Of a DNA stretch of 64,000 nt, positions 35,052 to 45,818 are shown piece after piece. The position numbers and the translations under genes are program-made. The notes below the pieces were generated by a model. That model saw only the letters and a program-made list of their open reading frames with translations, was not told the origin of the DNA and made no database searches. This DNA comes from Triplophysa rosa. Lineage: Eukaryota > Chordata > Actinopteri > Cypriniformes > Nemacheilidae. Numbering within the stretch: position 1 is the first letter of the stretch; every line of letters starts with the position of its first letter. The stretch spans positions 23,584,848 through 23,648,847 of the forward strand of contig NC_079895.1 of the NCBI RefSeq assembly GCF_024868665.1, given 5' to 3'.

Positions 35052-36477
35052 TCATATGAATACTGTGTTTCATCCTATAAATGCCTTCTATTGGAAAGGT
35101 TATGTTTGAAGTATTAATACTCCAACTGACATAAACTTGCTAAAAAGAGATCTTATAATCTTTAAAAGCACATCTAGTAAAATCTCTGAGCCTGAGACAT
35201 AATTCTCAGTTTTACACCAAAGACAAAGCCCACAAGGTTAAAAAATCAACTGTAACCACAAGGCGTCACTCCCCTCACCGCTCTGTGCCACATGGTAAAT
35301 GCCACTGAATTGTTTTATTGTTTTATCTCTGAAATGCAAATTCAAGACGACCGCGAGTGCCCATTACACTGACAGACCAAAAGGTCAAAAAACATCCCAG
35401 TAATGCCTCATGGGAAAGATTTCTTGAAGTTCAAGAGACCCTGTTGTTGCTTTAAGAAGGAACTGAGACTGAAATGCTGTGTCCTACTTTTGAAAACCTC
35501 TGGAATGATACAACATATCATGGTCATGTAGTTTTTGGCAGGTGGTTTTCAGAGGAAATATAAGATGCCTGTCAGGATAATAGAGTAATGACAGAGCTCT
35601 GGGACGGAGTGAATGAGAGCGTTTACAAGCCTGCCATGATGCAGTGCTGGTGGCGTTTCTGCAATGCGCTGTACTGCACTGTGTGACAGGACACAAATTT
35701 GCAAGAAATTACACAGATGGAAACACTGAAGTAGAGTTCTATACTCAGACACTTTTGACCATGTTTGTTGGAAACCAAACATTTAGTGTGGGTTTAGTGT
35801 AGCCTTACACTAAAAAAAGCTGAAATCCAGTACCCTTCTAAACATTGAATTTCAAAAAATCAGAAACCTGGAGTTCTTGGGTGTCAAGATCACTAGCCTG
35901 TGTCCACTGTAACTGACCTTCTTGCTGGACGTTGAACGTGTTATGATGGAATGCTGTAAATAATATGATATTAAGCACTTTTTCCCACCCCAGTGATCCC
36001 ATTTCAACCTCAACATTCCCCCAAACCCTTCCTTCTTTGAATCTTGAGGAACGTATTCTCTCCTGATCAGAAAAACATAGCCATGCCTCCAAAGGACATT
36101 TTGAAAACATGAAGCATGTATGCTTGACTGGAATTCCCAACGGATTTCTGTCAGAGACAAAGATAAAACGCGCTGTGCTGTTTTGTAAGGGAGAAGACAA
36201 TTGAAAGTCTGAAAGTCTTGACAGTGGAACACTGAGGAACGTGAGGGAACAAATGAGAGAAAAGTGATGAGAGGACCGAGAGATGGGAATAGATTTGCAC
36301 TGGTAGGGTAATCCAATAAAGAACGTCTCAGCTCAGTGGTGAGGGAGGGAGATGAAATTAGCAAGATGGAGGACAAAGTGACTTCACGGTGTCCTGCGTT
36401 CATGAGACAATACTGTATCGACAGTCTTAACAGTCTGTTTCTGACTTTCTGGAAAGAGTTTGTTCTACCCACTGATC
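35052..36477. other. myo16: Intron 2, nothing recognised
   Basis: A minus-strand frame of 206 codons at 35852-36472 has no recognisable domain and overlaps another frame; I do not accept it as a gene. Confidence 0.4.
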
Positions 36478-38051
36478 TACACTGCGTTCCAAATTATTAT
36501 GCAAATGATATCTTTCTCTGGTTTTCCTAATTTGTCGATGCAAATGACAGTCAGTATAATTTTCAAGTAATCAACAGTTAGGGTACATTTGGAATTTTAT
36601 TGAACAAACCTCCCACTGACAACAGTATTTATTTAAAAAATGAAAAACTCAAAATGCACTGTTCCAAATTATTATGCACAACAGAGTTTGAAAACATTTC
36701 ATAGGTTGTAAAAAACTGAAAATGGTCATTTGTTGAATTTGCAGCATTAGGAGGTCATATTTACTGAAATCAAAAGCTATTTCAATCAAAAACATCCTAA
36801 CAGGGCAAGTTACATGTTAACATAGGACCCCTTCTTCGATATCACCTTCACAATTCTTGCATCCATTGAACTTGTGAGTTTTTGGATAGTTTCTGATTGA
36901 ATTTCTTTGCAGGATGTCAGAATAGCCTCCCAGAGCTGCTGTTTTGATGCTAACTGCCTCCCACCATCATAGATCTTTCGCTTGAGGATGCTCCAAAGGT
37001 TCTCAATAGGGTTGAGGTCAGGGGAGGATGGTGGCCACACCATGAGTTTCTCTCCTTTTATGCCCATAGCAGCCAATGACACAGAGGTATTCTTTGCAGC
37101 ATGAGATGGTGCATTGTCATGCATGAAGATGATTTTGCTACGGAAGGCATGGTTCTTCTTTTTGTACCATGGAAGAAAGTGCTCAGTCAGAAACTCTACA
37201 TACCTTGCAGAGTTCATTTTCACACCTTCAGGGACCCTAAAGGGGCCCACCAGCTGTCTCCCCATGATTCCAGCCCAAAACATGACTCCGCCACCTCCTT
37301 GCTGACGTCGCAGCCTTGTTGGGACATGGTGGCCATCCACCAACCATCCACTACTCCATCCATCTGGACCATCCAGGGTTGCACGGCACTCATCAGTAAA
37401 CAAGACTGTTTGAAAATTAGTCTTCATGTATGTGTGGGCCCACTGCAACCGTTTCTGCTTGTGAGCATTGGTTAGGGGTGGCCGAATAGTAGGTTTATGC
37501 ACAACTGCAAGCATCTGGAGGATCCTACACCTTGAGGTTTTCGGGACTCCCGAGGCACCAGCAGCTTCAAATACCTGTTTGCTGCTTTGCAATGGCATTT
37601 TTGCAGCTGCTCTCTTAATCCGATGAATTTGTCTGGAAGAAACCTTCCTCATTCTGCCTTTATCTGCACGAACCCTTCTGTGCTCTGAATCAGCCACAAA
37701 TCTCTTCACAGTACGATGATCTCGCTTAAGTTTTCGTGAAATATCTAATGTTTTCATACCTTGTCCAAGACATTGCACTATTTGACGCTTTTCGGCAGCA
37801 GACAGATCCTTTTTCTTTCCCATATTGCTTGAAACCTGTGGCCTGCTTAATAATGTGGAACGTCCTTCTTAAGTAGTTTTCCTTTAATTGGGCTCACCTG
37901 GCAAACTACTTATCACAGGTGTCTGAGATTGATTTCAGTGATCCAAAGAGCACTGAGACACAATACTATCCATAAGTTTAATTGAACAATATAAAATTAA
38001 ATGTTTACGACACTTAAATCCAATTTGCATAATAATTTGGAACGCAGTGTA
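36478..38051 (-). mobile_element. Complete Tc1-like transposon (DD37E), looks intact
   Basis: The 1570-bp element (36480-38049) is bounded by TA at 36478-36479 and 38050-38051. Its first 27 bases, starting cactgcgttccaaattatta, are repeated perfectly in inverse at the other end. Inner copies of the terminal motif occur at 36657-36678 (cactgttccaaattattatg) and, inverted and more diverged, at about 37844-37865. It carries one uninterrupted transposase gene on the minus strand. Perfect ends, perfect duplication and an open frame point to a recent insertion. Confidence 0.95.
36810..37823 (-). CDS. Tc1-like transposase, DD37E, apparently intact
   Basis: The 337-residue cut-and-paste transposase starts MGKKKDLSAAEKRQIVQCLG and has the usual length for the superfamily. 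Residues 8-45 form a first helix-turn-helix, a GRMRK motif (56-60) fits the GRPR-like linker, and a second helix-turn-helix follows to about 108. The catalytic triad is D144 (in LFTDE), D236 (in FMHDNAPSH) and E274 (in DLNPIENLW). There are 37 residues between the last two, hence DD37E; a published vertebrate group with this spacing is TRT. A glycine-rich box (QGGGGVMFWAG) is at 175-185. No stop or frameshift is present, so the protein may be functional. It belongs to the transposon, not to myo16, and reads opposite to it. Confidence 0.93.
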   Translation of the reverse strand: MGKKKDLSAAEKRQIVQCLGQGMKTLDISRKLKRDHRTVKRFVADSEHRRVRADKGRMRKVSSRQIHRIKRAAAKMPLQSSKQVFEAAGASGVPKTSRCRILQMLAVVHKPTIRPPLTNAHKQKRLQWAHTYMKTNFQTVLFTDECRATLDGPDGWSSGWLVDGHHVPTRLRRQQGGGGVMFWAGIMGRQLVGPFRVPEGVKMNSARYVEFLTEHFLPWYKKKNHAFRSKIIFMHDNAPSHAAKNTSVSLAAMGIKGEKLMVWPPSSPDLNPIENLWSILKRKIYDGGRQLASKQQLWEAILTSCKEIQSETIQKLTSSMDARIVKVISKKGSYVNM

Positions 38052-39039
38052 TATACTGTATCGGACTGGATTGTACATAGATTGCTAAACCAACGGCAGT
38101 AGGTGAAGCCACCAGAAGTGTTCACGCAGCCATGTTGGAATGCCCAACTGACAGAGGGCGTCATTGACTAACAGTCAAAAAACTATCTAAAATATTACCA
38201 ATTTTACTAGGCTTTTTACCGTGTGTTTATCCCTATTTTATAGCATCTTTAAATTGCAGAAACCCTTCTAAGGGGTGTTGCTTGTCATTAGAATGACAAA
38301 ATGGTTCAAATGCACTCATAGACACTATGAAGCACCCACGAAAATGCATGAAATATGCCAGTTTCTCTTTGCGAGATGCACAAAAACCCTTTTGAGCAAT
38401 GAGCATGTTAAAATGCTTAGTGGAGCATGAAGGATGAGCACTATTCTTTTGCTGCCTCGCAAGCACTTTTGTTTCTGAAAATGCAAGTGTTTGGAATGGA
38501 TACAGAAGGCCAGACCAGACTCTTGCTGTCTCTGTCACACTCAGACAAAGTGTTGCCAATGGTTGTCTACACTCCGCGTGAATGATTTAATATGTCTGTT
38601 TGTGGTGCCACTGATCGAATTCTAATCTCTGAAGACATCATTTTATGTCTACAACTCTAATACACCCTCTCCCATTAGCAGTATGCAGTATCTAATATGA
38701 TCTACCGTAGGACGTCCACGTTGCCTGGATTTTAGAGGCGCCTGGCTCCCCTTGCCTATTATGTTGAGAGATAATGGATGACACCTGTATCCTTCTGCAG
38801 AATATAATGCACTATTGTAGAATGTTATGCAAGATACACTCAGGCACTTCATTACAGTGGATTTGATTTAAACTGAAGAGCTCAAAGCACAATGGAACCA
38901 ATTTTCCAAACCATTGGGACATTGCTGGATGGGAGGGTTTGTTTTATATCTGGCACAGGATCCTTGATGACAGAATCCTACATTTTTCCTAAAACAGCTC
39001 CCATGCTAAGGCAATAGAAGCTCCAAACCTCTTCCTTCC
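38052..39039. other. myo16: Intron 2, nothing recognised
   Basis: No supported exon or repeat. Confidence 0.4.
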
Positions 39040-39190
39040 TACTGGAAAAAAACAGCTGGTTCACCCAGCCTGGCAAAGCTTGTCATACTGGACAAGCTGG
39101 TCTTCCAGCCTGGTCAGGCTGGTGTTTAACTGGTTTCAGCTGGTGGGTCCCAGCCTGACCAGCTAAAACCAGCTTGACCAGCTATAAAAG
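39040..39190. repeat. Palindromic ccagcctg/accagctg repeat
   Basis: Short repeat made of agctggtcttccagcctggt, caggctggt and, inverted, cagcctgaccagctaaaacc and agcttgaccagct. It can fold into a hairpin. It is a dispersed fish repeat type, non-coding. Confidence 0.7.
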
Positions 39191-40401
39191 GTGGCCAAAA
39201 CTCCTCCAAAACTAGCCTGCTTCACCATTCAGTTTTTTTATTTCAGGCTGTATTTTGTTCCCTATTTAGGGATAGTGCCGTTTCCCAATAACTTGTCAGT
39301 TATCAGCGTTCCCTCTTTTAATTTCTCATTTTCTAGTATCTTGCTCTTCTCTTTCCCCTTGCCGATGACTGGTTTCCATGGAAACGCCACAGATGGTTCC
39401 TACAGCTGTTTTCTCATTTTGCCGTGACAAGTTGGATTTCACCCACTCTTGCGCCCTACATCCAGGAAATGCAGCAGATTATCAAGTACTTGGAGGGAAG
39501 CGCATATTAGCCTTATCACAGAATCGCCAGCAGAGCAAATTCCAATAAAGTGAGCCGTCCAAATGTTGAGATAACGCCACACAGAACCCTTTTCATCCCA
39601 GCATTGATATTTGAAGATCAAAGCATAAATGTCCTAAAAGTCTGAGCCCTTGTAAATCTTCTCCTGTGACATTATATCATTTTTGGCCTAAATTAGCCAA
39701 AAATGGTTTCCGGCAGCAATACTTGCTGATGTGTATGTAAAGAGCAGGTGCAACAGTACAAAAGTACTGATTCCAGTCAGTATGATGAAGAGATGCCTTA
39801 TAGGCTAAGCGTATCTGCTGACCTCTCTTTAGTTGTGCTCTAAAGCAGCTTGGTCTGCCGGGTGGTCTCTGGTGCTTCTACTAATGCCTGCACCATCTGA
39901 ACCATCTAACAGATGTGCTTATCAGTCTCTATAGCTGCATGTTAGCATGCACTGGTTGTTTTGTCTGCCATTAGCAGATACTCTGTTCCCCGAAGATCAC
40001 GCAAAATTAACCCATTCTCTTCATGGTTAAGAGGACCGTTTTGTAAATTGAGGTTGTCAGCGCTCATACAGATATTATTAATATGTGTCTACCGAAAGGA
40101 ACAGTTCACAAAAATTTGACATTCTTACTCATTCTCGCATATAGTCGCGGAAAAATTAAGAGACCATTTTAAAATTATTTTCGGTTTTTCTGACTTTACT
40201 ATATATAAAGGTATGTGTAAAATTATCATTTTTGTTTCATTCTGTGAACTACAGTACAAACACTATTTCTCCCAAATTTCAAATACAAATATTGTTTCTA
40301 TTTGCATTTATTTGCAGAAAATGAAAACTTGAGTGACATTGTCACTCCTGTGGTTTGATTTTGTTGAAATTCAACAGACACTGGACTGGAATGGCCTGGA
40401 A
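39191..40401. other. myo16: Intron 2; one repeat fragment at 40140-40330
   Basis: The fragment atagtcgcggaaaaattaag, continuing agaccattttaaaatt, looks like a dispersed repeat relic. No exon is supported. Confidence 0.35.
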
Positions 40402-40406
40402 TGGCC

Positions 40407-41279
40407 TGTCATGGCTCTGCTTCATTTAGTCATGTTTTTCATGACAAAGCCTTTGGTTATGTGTGGAGAGAAACATATTATTGTCCTTTTGACAATAATA
40501 TACGTTCTCTCCAGTGTCTCATCTCTGTTCCCGCCATCTCGTTTCCTCGTTATCTTTCCCTGAGTGTTTAATTACCCACACCTGCCCCGTGTCGTTATCC
40601 CTCGTTTGTCTCTCCCTATTTATACCCTCATGTTTCTTTGTCTTGTGCTGTTGGATTGTACTCTGTTCATTGCGTTCTGTATGTCCTGTAATTCTGCGTG
40701 TATTATTCCTCGAGTTTCCTGCCTCGTCTTGCCCGTGTTTGTGAGTTTAAGTTTTGGATTTTTTAGTTCTTGTTTTTGTTAACAAAAATACTTTATTATA
40801 CAAAAACACAAAACAAAACACCCTCGATGGGGGAAAAACAGAAACAGAACTAAGATCTAAACATGAAACAAAAACTTCCCACAATGGGGCAGAACAAGAA
40901 CTAAAAAATCCATAACTTAAACTCACAAACACGGGCAAGACAAGGCAGGAAACTCGAGGAATAATACACGCAGAATTACAGGACATACAGAACGCAATGA
41001 ACAGAGTACAATCCAACAGCACAAGACAAAGAAACATGAGGGTATAAATAGGGAGAGACAAACGAGGGATAACGACACGGGGCAGGTGTGGGTAATTAAA
41101 CACTCAGGGAAAGATCACGAGGAAACGAGATGGCGGGAACAGAGACGAGACACTGGAGAGAACGTATATTATTGTCAAAAGGACAATAATATGTTTCTCT
41201 CCACACATAACCAAAGGCTTTGTCAGGACTCTGCTACAGGACCAAGAAAAACATGACTAAATGAAGCAGAGCCATGACA
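40407..41279. repeat. Large inverted repeat: two ~370-390 bp arms
   Basis: Arm 1 (40407-40773) and arm 2 (40891-41279, reverse complement) agree almost base for base, apart from an indel of about 20 bases near 40441 and a few substitutions. As a result the same 60-odd codons appear on + from 40564 and on - from 41103. The 117-base loop contains ttaacaaaaatactttatta, which is an AATAAAG polyadenylation-like signal on the minus strand. The single-strand form could fold into a very long hairpin. Confidence 0.9.
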
Positions 41280-42657
41280 GAAGCCCCCCTTTAATGAGCA
41301 CCTCCAGGTGCTCACCAAGGGGTAGACGGACGAGACAAGACCGACTGAGATAGTGACAAAAACCAGACAAACATGGTGAACATGACAAGGGGCAGACAGG
41401 ACAACAAGACCACAGGGTTAGGGTGTGATAATAAAAATAACAAACAAGGGAGGTGGGGTGGTGCCAAACAAGAGCCCATAGGGGGCAGTCCAAAGTGGTT
41501 GGGGGGAATAGTCCCAGTCCCCGGCTGCGCTCGAGGGCGCGGAGTCCTGGGGGACTTAGGGGGAGTCCTGGGGGGACAGTCTTTGGCCCTGGCAGTTTCC
41601 CAGGGGCCGGCTGGACAGGGCTTGACGCCGGCTGGAAGGCCGGCTGGACAGGGCTTGACGCCAGCTGGAAGGCCGGCTGGACTGGGCTTGACGCCGGCTG
41701 GAAGGCCGGCTGGACATGGCTTGACGCCGGCTGGAAGGCCGGCTGGACAGGGCTTGACGCCGGCTGGAAGGCCGGCTGGATCACCGGACTGGATGCCGGC
41801 TGGATCACCGGACTGGACGCCGGCTGGATCACCGGACTGGACGCCGGCTGGATCACCGGACTGGTTGCCGGCTGGATCACCGGACTGGACGCAGGACTAG
41901 ACACAAGACTAGACACAGGACTGGACACCGGACTGGACGCCGGCTGCACCGGACTGGATGCCGGCTGCACCGGACTGGACGCCGGCTGGACCACCGGACT
42001 GGATGCCGGCTCCACCGGCCGGGTTGGAGACCACGCTGCCCGCCGTTGCCTCTTCTTCTTCCGCCTAGCCACCCGGCTGGTGGTCGGGTGATGGAAGGAG
42101 GTATACGGAACGGCTGGCTCCGGCTGGGACTCCTCGGAGGTGGATCCCCAGGACGCTCGCCTCCCCCGCTTGCCAACGAGGCTGGTGGACGATGGAGAGG
42201 CTGCCGAGAGTGAGGGGGATGGCGTGGCGATGCCCACAACCCCGATCTGCAGGGAACCACCCTCAGGGATCGTGACCAGCGAAGATGGGTAATTGGAATA
42301 TGTTGAAACCGTGGACTCTGACCGCTCCACGGCGGACAGCCACACAGCGTTGAAGTCCAGCGGCCCCAACGCCCTCATCTCTGCCCTCGAGAGTGGATTC
42401 CTGAGACCGGAGTTGAAAAGCACGGCAAGCTCCTCCTCCCCAAAGACGCCATTCTCGGCGACGTCCAGGAACCTCTCCACATATTCGTCCAAGCTCTCGC
42501 TCCCCTGGCGGATTCCGCAGAGGAGGCGAGCTAGGTGGGACCGTCCAGTGTCCATGCCGCCTACTGGGTTCTTTGTTTGGCTGTTGGATTCTGTCACCCC
42601 CTTACCCACCGCCTGCCTGCATCTGGGTTCTCTGCACCCCACTCGTGACATGGCCAC
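41257..42657 (-). CDS. Gag-like protein of the LTR-type element, truncated
   Basis: The 466-residue frame runs on the minus strand. Residues about 40-110 (LARLLCGIRQGSESLDEYVE, then AVLFNSGLRNPLSRAEMRAL) resemble the end of a Ty3-type retrotransposon capsid domain. A basic stretch (RRKKKRQRRAAW) follows, and then a long array of degenerate seven-residue units, PASSPVQ/PASSPVI. No zinc knuckle, protease or reverse transcriptase follows. The first ~25 residues are translated from LTR-like sequence at 42650-42580, so the true start may be internal, for example the methionine in GGMDTGRS. The frame stops inside the inverted LTR. It is probably not a functional gag. Confidence 0.55.
   Translation of the reverse strand: MAMSRVGCREPRCRQAVGKGVTESNSQTKNPVGGMDTGRSHLARLLCGIRQGSESLDEYVERFLDVAENGVFGEEELAVLFNSGLRNPLSRAEMRALGPLDFNAVWLSAVERSESTVSTYSNYPSSLVTIPEGGSLQIGVVGIATPSPSLSAASPSSTSLVGKRGRRASWGSTSEESQPEPAVPYTSFHHPTTSRVARRKKKRQRRAAWSPTRPVEPASSPVVQPASSPVQPASSPVQPASSPVSSPVSSLVSSPASSPVIQPATSPVIQPASSPVIQPASSPVIQPASSPVIQPAFQPASSPVQPAFQPASSHVQPAFQPASSPVQPAFQLASSPVQPAFQPASSPVQPAPGKLPGPKTVPPGLPLSPPGLRALERSRGLGLFPPTTLDCPLWALVWHHPTSLVCYFYYHTLTLWSCCPVCPLSCSPCLSGFCHYLSRSCLVRLPLGEHLEVLIKGGLLSWLCFI
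41596..42020. repeat. Minisatellite in the gag-like frame
   Basis: The first block (to about 41770) has about five units of 33 bases built on gccggctggacagggcttga. The second block (about 41770-42020) has 21-24-base units built on ggctggatcaccggactgga. Both keep multiples of three, so the minus-strand frame stays open and encodes the proline/alanine/serine/valine array. Copy-number variation is likely. Confidence 0.9.
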
Positions 42658-44070
42658 AATACATCTAGAAATGCTGATTAAATGAACATTTGAAATGGTC
42701 TTCTATAATTTTTTATGTATTATGAAATAATGTATTTTGACTGACTGTTTGAGTGAGCATTATAATTCTAATGCAACAATTTTTGGTTTGTTGATGTTCA
42801 CTGTTCAGAGATGTTTACTGATGCTAGTCATTCAACCGATTGTTTTTGCATTATGCCCAGTCCACACTAACACCGTGTCTACACCGTACGCGGCGCAGCA
42901 GGATGCGACACGGCAAAAGACAATAGAACGAATAAGTACCCATTATAATTTTTAATTTTGTCCACACTGGATGCGGCGCGACACGACAAACCCATTACAA
43001 CAAGCTGTGTGTTGTGTCGTGTCGCGTCATGTACACGGTGTAATGCGTTTTCGTTTTTGTAGACGAAAACTGAGCTTTTTGAAAACGCACTCCAAAGTGT
43101 ATAAATTTGAATACGCAGTTTTCGTGTTGTAGGGTGGATGTGGAAAACGGAGATGTTTAAAAACGATGATGCATTTTTTGGCATGTGACGTGGTTGTTTT
43201 TGCTGCTCTCCAGTTTGATAACGTTAATGTCAGTTTGTGCATTTTAGGAGACAAAATATGAATTGCTCGCAGTTATTGTTTGGCAGCGGAGCTTGAAGAT
43301 AGAATCGCTTTTGCAGCTTTATAGTCTTGTGTTACCCGCAGCAACATCCCTACCTCATTGTCCGTCCATAAAAAAAAACCAGTAGCTGCATCCCAATTCG
43401 CATACTATCCGTCCTAAATAGTATTCGAAAATAGAATTAGTATGTCCCAAATCATAGTATGCTGAAATGAGAATTCTCAAAGTACCCGGATGGTCTACTG
43501 TTTCCGGTGAAAATTCGAAGTGTGAATCCATGGACACTTAACGGCTGATATTACCCACAACTCACCGCGAGAGGGTGGAGTTTAGTGACGCTACACTGCA
43601 TTAATAAAATAAAATAAAATATACTTTGCTAAATTAATAAATCTACGTATACAGTAAACATTACATATGAAATAACGAATGAATAAATACTTAAATTCAA
43701 GGAAGAGCTGTATGTTGATGTTTGTGACAGTTAAGGATCATAGTGTCGTCTAGGCAACAACGGCCACTTCAGTTTCGCGTTAGTATGTCCCAGTGCATGC
43801 ATACAGTTTTGCTAGGCACTAAAATGTTTATACTTTTCCATAACAAAAACAGTACACACTTTAAGGGCATAGTATAAGTAGACGAATTGGGACGCAGCAT
43901 ATGTCTTTTCTCCATATCGCAGCGACATAATAAAGTCAATAAACGTCTGACAGAAATGACATGGGTTGAAGTGTTTTACGTTACGTAAGCGTTTTCAGTA
44001 CGTTTCAATACTGCGTTAAAACGAAATAACTCAGTTTTTAAATGAAAATGTATTACTGTGGACATAGTCT
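42656..44070. repeat. Composite of MITE-like repeats
   Basis: Three parts can be told apart. At 42862-43046 a short element has acaccgtgtctacacc at the left and gtacacggtgt at the right. At 43047-43215 lie gttttcg(t)ttttgtagacga, aaacgcactccaaagtgt and gtggaaaacggagatg words of a second repeat. At about 43387-43898 a third element has inverted ends gctgcatcccaattcgcata and gacgaattgggacgcagc. Further matching words at 43990-44060 suggest that the third element split the second. None codes. Confidence 0.6.
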
Positions 44071-45818
44071 AAAAGAGAGGGTCAAAAACAGGTTAGAAAA
44101 TAGCCTAAATTATTAAAACTATTACACTTTTCTAAATTGTTGTTTCTATCGTCCTAACATGTCCTAACATAAATGGACCTCAGAGAACATTCAAATCTAA
44201 AATATGCAGTTTATGACACCTTTAATAGTCAAAATATGTTTTTTCTCTGCTTTTGGTTTAACAAATAGCAAGTGTTCTATTCCAGAGCCTGTGGTGAGAT
44301 AATGAAGATTGGTATGCTAATACGTCGATTGGGTTTTTCTCCAAGGAGCCAGTTTCCCTCCCACGAGCAACCCAAACAGCACTGAAATCAGGAAATGTGA
44401 GAACATCCCCTTCATAAAACCAGAAGAAAGTTGGAGAATTTGCCATGGGTTTAAGGCTGGTACTCATTACTGCAAAGAGACTGGGGAAATTAATTAAGCT
44501 CCCCGACAGCTAATGACTGCGGGATTTGTAATGCTGTCTGGGCGTCTGGCTAGCCTTCCATGTGAACAACATGCATTGAAGTTGATTGGGCTGATGTTTC
44601 TGAATTAGAAGTAAATCAGATTGTTGCACACTTAAGTGTCCGTTTTAGCTGTGATTGTATACGCAGATTGTAGTTTGTTTGTTGTGTATTATGTTGCACG
44701 CTTTTCCTTTTCAGTTTGTTACAATGCTGTGATGTTCGTACACCTTGCCAAAGCTGGTGTTTGTTCATTATTGGATTTTTGTGTACAAGGAATAATAGGG
44801 GTCACATAGACATTCGGTGTTATCGGGTCTAACAAACGAGCCAGCCACGCATATCGCTGAGTCAGATCGCCATAACAACGCCTTATGAATATGAATGAGG
44901 GCAGACTGCATTATGTGCATGAACGATTACCCTTCACAACACCACTTCTACTCAAAGCGGGCATGTTGTCATGCATAAATAGGTATACAAACTGAATAAA
45001 CATGATGTAAGACCGAGCCAAGCAGACAACATTTCTTTCCAGCTGTGCTGACACCGCGACATGGCTGTCAATGGCACATGAACTCTCCCATGAGGGTCTT
45101 AATATTACGCTGCGTATAACTAGCCTGATCATATAGCGATTACCACCGTAACTAACCTTTGCTCTGTCTTGGTGGGTGGTGATTCAAGGCCATATGTGTG
45201 TCGTGCAGAATCATTCATGAACACTTTGGATTTATTACCTAGCTTGAGACCTATCGATCTGTTGGAGCCTTTGGGCACCGGCGTGTCTTTGCGAAGAAAA
45301 GGCAAGACTTTAGGCCGTCAGGCATACAGTATGCGATTAGCATCGATTACATGTTTTGTTTCATGTGATTAAGATGCACGGCCATCAGAATATGTTGTAC
45401 AGAGTTAATCTGGCACATTGCATAGCCAGCCTTTTATCACTGAATAGCCCTTGATTGCTTTGGCATATATCTGATAGTGTCCTTTACAAGCGTCACACCC
45501 TGCCTCATTTCCTCACTAGCATCTTCATTCATTTTTATTTTCCTGTGTTGTCAGCTCGGTGTAATCCACACTAGTGTTCAATTTCCGTATGGGGATTGCG
45601 GAGCGATCTTCCAGATTCACCCATTCAGCCTCCAAAATATCCATCAGAGTGACGTTTGGAAACACAGGTGCCACCGCTTTAGTTTTCTCCTGTACAACAC
45701 TAAAAGATGTAAAGAGGGTTCTTTTTGTCTGATAGGATCCCACAGACAAATATTTATGCAGAGCAGACTGTATCACAAATATACATCTTGCACTATAAAT
45801 GGTGTGCTCAATAAATCA
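44071..45818. other. myo16: Intron 2, nothing recognised
   Basis: No supported gene or element end. Confidence 0.4.

Larger units (their letters stand above)
40402..42655. mobile_element. Rearranged LTR-type element with internal inversion
   Basis: The unit 40407-42650 begins tgtcatggctctgc and ends cactcgtgaca, and the 5-bp duplication TGGCC flanks it (40402-40406 and 42651-42655). The + strand starts with an LTR-like 5' part (about 40407-40773, with a tatttataccc TATA-like site). It then switches to an inverted copy of the same LTR part (40891-41279 on the minus strand), a minus-strand gag-like frame, and finally an LTR-like 3' end on the + strand (ccgcctgcctgcatctgggt, 42609-42628), related to the element at 5868-6433. 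No reverse transcriptase is present. One outer duplication around mixed orientations suggests that the rearranged molecule integrated as one piece. Confidence 0.75.

Noticed and set aside
35852..36472. 206-codon minus-strand frame
   Set aside because: No recognisable domain, overlaps another long frame on the same strand, and has no splice or promoter context; probably chance.
40564..41103. Identical hydrophobic peptides on opposite strands, possible gene pair
   Set aside because: They come from the two arms of one inverted LTR-like repeat and not from two genes.
41373..42091. Long + strand frames rich in Gly/Trp/Asp or Pro/Ala/Gly
   Set aside because: They are opposite-strand readings of the minisatellite in the gag-like frame.
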